Shown in pieces: positions 4,513 to 5,737 of a DNA stretch of 5,737 bases. The notes beneath the pieces are model-generated. The model worked only from the letters and a program-made list of their open reading frames with translations, ran no database searches and was not told the DNA's origin. Each line of letters opens with the position of its first letter. Position 1 is the stretch's first letter. The position numbers and the translations under genes were made by a program. The stretch comes from Thermoplasmata archaeon (GTDB lineage Archaea > Thermoplasmatota > E2 > DHVEG-1). Where the stretch lies: NCBI GenBank assembly GCA_030641605.1, contig DAOWHD010000057.1:1-5737 (forward strand), read 5' to 3'.

Positions 4513-5737
4513 GTGGAGGATACACAGGAAAAATATTAATTGTTGACTTAAAGACTCATGCAACATCAATAGAAAAAACCGATTTGAATGCTGCAAAAGA
4601 TTTCATTGGGGCTAAGGGACTTGGAGCTAAAATCTTGTTTGATAAGCTTCCTAAGGGAACAGATCCCTTATCGCCGAAAAATATTTTGATGTTTACAACC
4701 GGTCCTCTTACTGGGACCTCAGTTCAAACTTCTGGTAGAGGGACTGTTGTTACAAAATCTCCTCAAACTGGCCTATACCTTGACTCTCATTTTGGCGGAA
4801 TCTTTGCTGCCGAAATGAAAAAAGCAGGATGGGATTTTATAATACTTAAGGGAAAATCAGAAAAACCGGTTTACATTGCTATAAATAGCGATTCTGTTGA
4901 ATTCAAAGATGCTTCTGAGATTTGGGGAAAAGAATGTCTTGTTACTCACAACTGGTTACAACAAACAGAAGGTAGAGTAAGAACTGCTGTTATTGGACCG
5001 GCAGGGGAGAATCTTGTGAAGTTCTCTTCCATAACCATTGATGGACACCGACATGCAGGTAGAGGCGGATCGGGTGCGGTTATGGGTTCTAAAAATCTCA
5101 AAGCAATTGCAGTAGCAGGTAATTCTAAGATCCCATTACATGAGCCTAAAGAATTCCGTAAGAAAACCAACGAAGTGTTAAAAAAAATAAAAGAAGATGA
5201 TTTTGTACCACTTCGGAAAGAATTTGGAACACCTTATTGGGTCAAACTTGTCAATGATGAGGGCTTCATTCCAACCAGAAATTACCAGGAAGGATATTTT
5301 GAGCAGGGTGATGCTCTTTCTGCTGAAACCATGAAAGAAAGAATTGTGGATGCCTCTGGTGCCTGTTTCAACTGCATAATTGCGTGTTGGAATAAATCTT
5401 CCATTAAATCTGGACCGCATAAAGGTCTTTCATTGGTAGGGCCAGAATACGAAACGTTGGCGCTCATGGGATCAAATTTGGGCATTGGTTCTGTTGAAGA
5501 CGTTGCATATCTTAATGAAAGATGCAATGAGCTTGGCATGGATTCCATTTCACTGGGTGGGGTGCTTGGTTTTGCAGTTGAGGCATATGAAAAAGGAGCT
5601 ATTAGTAGAGAGGATCTCGGAGGCAACGATATCGGATGGGGAAAAGTGGAAAAACTGGCAAAACTCATTGATGACATTGCTCATAGAAATGGTCGAGTAG
5701 GAGCTGTTTTAGCTGAAGGAGTGCGTATTGCTTCTGA
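4509..5737 (+). CDS. aor: Aldehyde:ferredoxin oxidoreductase (tungsten-bispterin family), C-terminus beyond window
   Basis: Members oxidise aldehydes to carboxylic acids at a W-bis-pyranopterin site and reduce ferredoxin through one [4Fe-4S] cluster. The 409 residues in view begin with the family N-terminus (GGYTGKILIVDL, 3-14). They contain TSGRGTVVTKSPQTG (74-88, with Arg77 in the pterin-binding loop), HAGRGGSGAVMGSKNLKAI (182-200), the cysteines C286, C289 and C293 in CxxCxxxC spacing, and GPEYETLALMGSNLGI (311-326) with Glu313. In Pyrococcus furiosus AOR the cluster ligands are C288, C291, C295 and C494, and Glu313 is in the active site. The numbering agrees closely; the fourth cysteine and the roughly 200 C-terminal residues lie off the right edge. 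The ATG at 4509 gives the correct N-terminus. The gene is 48 bases after homoserine dehydrogenase, so it is probably in the same operon, though an AT-rich gap leaves room for a separate promoter. Subfamily and aldehyde substrate are unknown. Confidence 0.96.
   Translation, partial: MSGGYTGKILIVDLKTHATSIEKTDLNAAKDFIGAKGLGAKILFDKLPKGTDPLSPKNILMFTTGPLTGTSVQTSGRGTVVTKSPQTGLYLDSHFGGIFAAEMKKAGWDFIILKGKSEKPVYIAINSDSVEFKDASEIWGKECLVTHNWLQQTEGRVRTAVIGPAGENLVKFSSITIDGHRHAGRGGSGAVMGSKNLKAIAVAGNSKIPLHEPKEFRKKTNEVLKKIKEDDFVPLRKEFGTPYWVKLVNDEGFIPTRNYQEGYFEQGDALSAETMKERIVDASGACFNCIIACWNKSSIKSGPHKGLSLVGPEYETLALMGSNLGIGSVEDVAYLNERCNELGMDSISLGGVLGFAVEAYEKGAISREDLGGNDIGWGKVEKLAKLIDDIAHRNGRVGAVLAEGVRIAS

Noticed and set aside
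5282..5677. Minus-strand open frame of 131 residues inside the AOR gene
   Set aside because: The plus strand here encodes the [4Fe-4S] cysteines and active-site region of AOR; the antisense protein is low-complexity Ser/Pro-rich, as expected of a shadow.

Overview
The window reads as a compact, AT-rich stretch of an anaerobe's genome, most likely an archaeon. The main reasons are a 2-oxoacid:ferredoxin oxidoreductase split into separate gamma, delta and alpha genes, a tungsten-type aldehyde:ferredoxin oxidoreductase, an MTH1187-family protein, and AT-rich TATA-like boxes upstream of well-formed GGAGG-type ribosome binding sites. An anaerobic bacterium cannot be excluded, because these families also occur in bacteria. 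No rRNA, tRNA or protein that fixes the lineage is present.

Layout: two gene clusters diverge from a 176-base intergenic region (1970-2145). On the minus strand, reading leftwards, lie an MTH1187/YkoF-type thiamine-binding protein, then the gamma, delta and alpha subunits of a POR/VOR-type 2-oxoacid:ferredoxin oxidoreductase. The last three overlap by 4 bases each. The alpha gene runs off the left edge, and the catalytic TPP-binding beta subunit is expected just beyond it. On the plus strand lie a 423-residue protein I do not recognise, a homoserine dehydrogenase of the short type without an ACT domain, and an aldehyde:ferredoxin oxidoreductase that runs off the right edge. The first two are 5 bases apart; the third follows 48 bases later.

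How the genes may work together (inference): both clusters encode ferredoxin-reducing oxidation of carbonyl compounds. A 2-oxoacid is converted to an acyl-CoA by the POR-type enzyme, and an aldehyde to an acid by AOR. The thiamine-binding protein sits directly upstream of a TPP enzyme. Homoserine dehydrogenase interconverts homoserine and aspartate semialdehyde. Its place between an unknown enzyme-like protein and AOR, with no other threonine/methionine genes in view, hints at a specialised, perhaps catabolic, pathway rather than plain amino-acid biosynthesis. The unknown 423-residue protein is the most interesting item. No mobile elements, CRISPR arrays or RNA genes were seen, and no gene-free stretch exceeds 176 bases.
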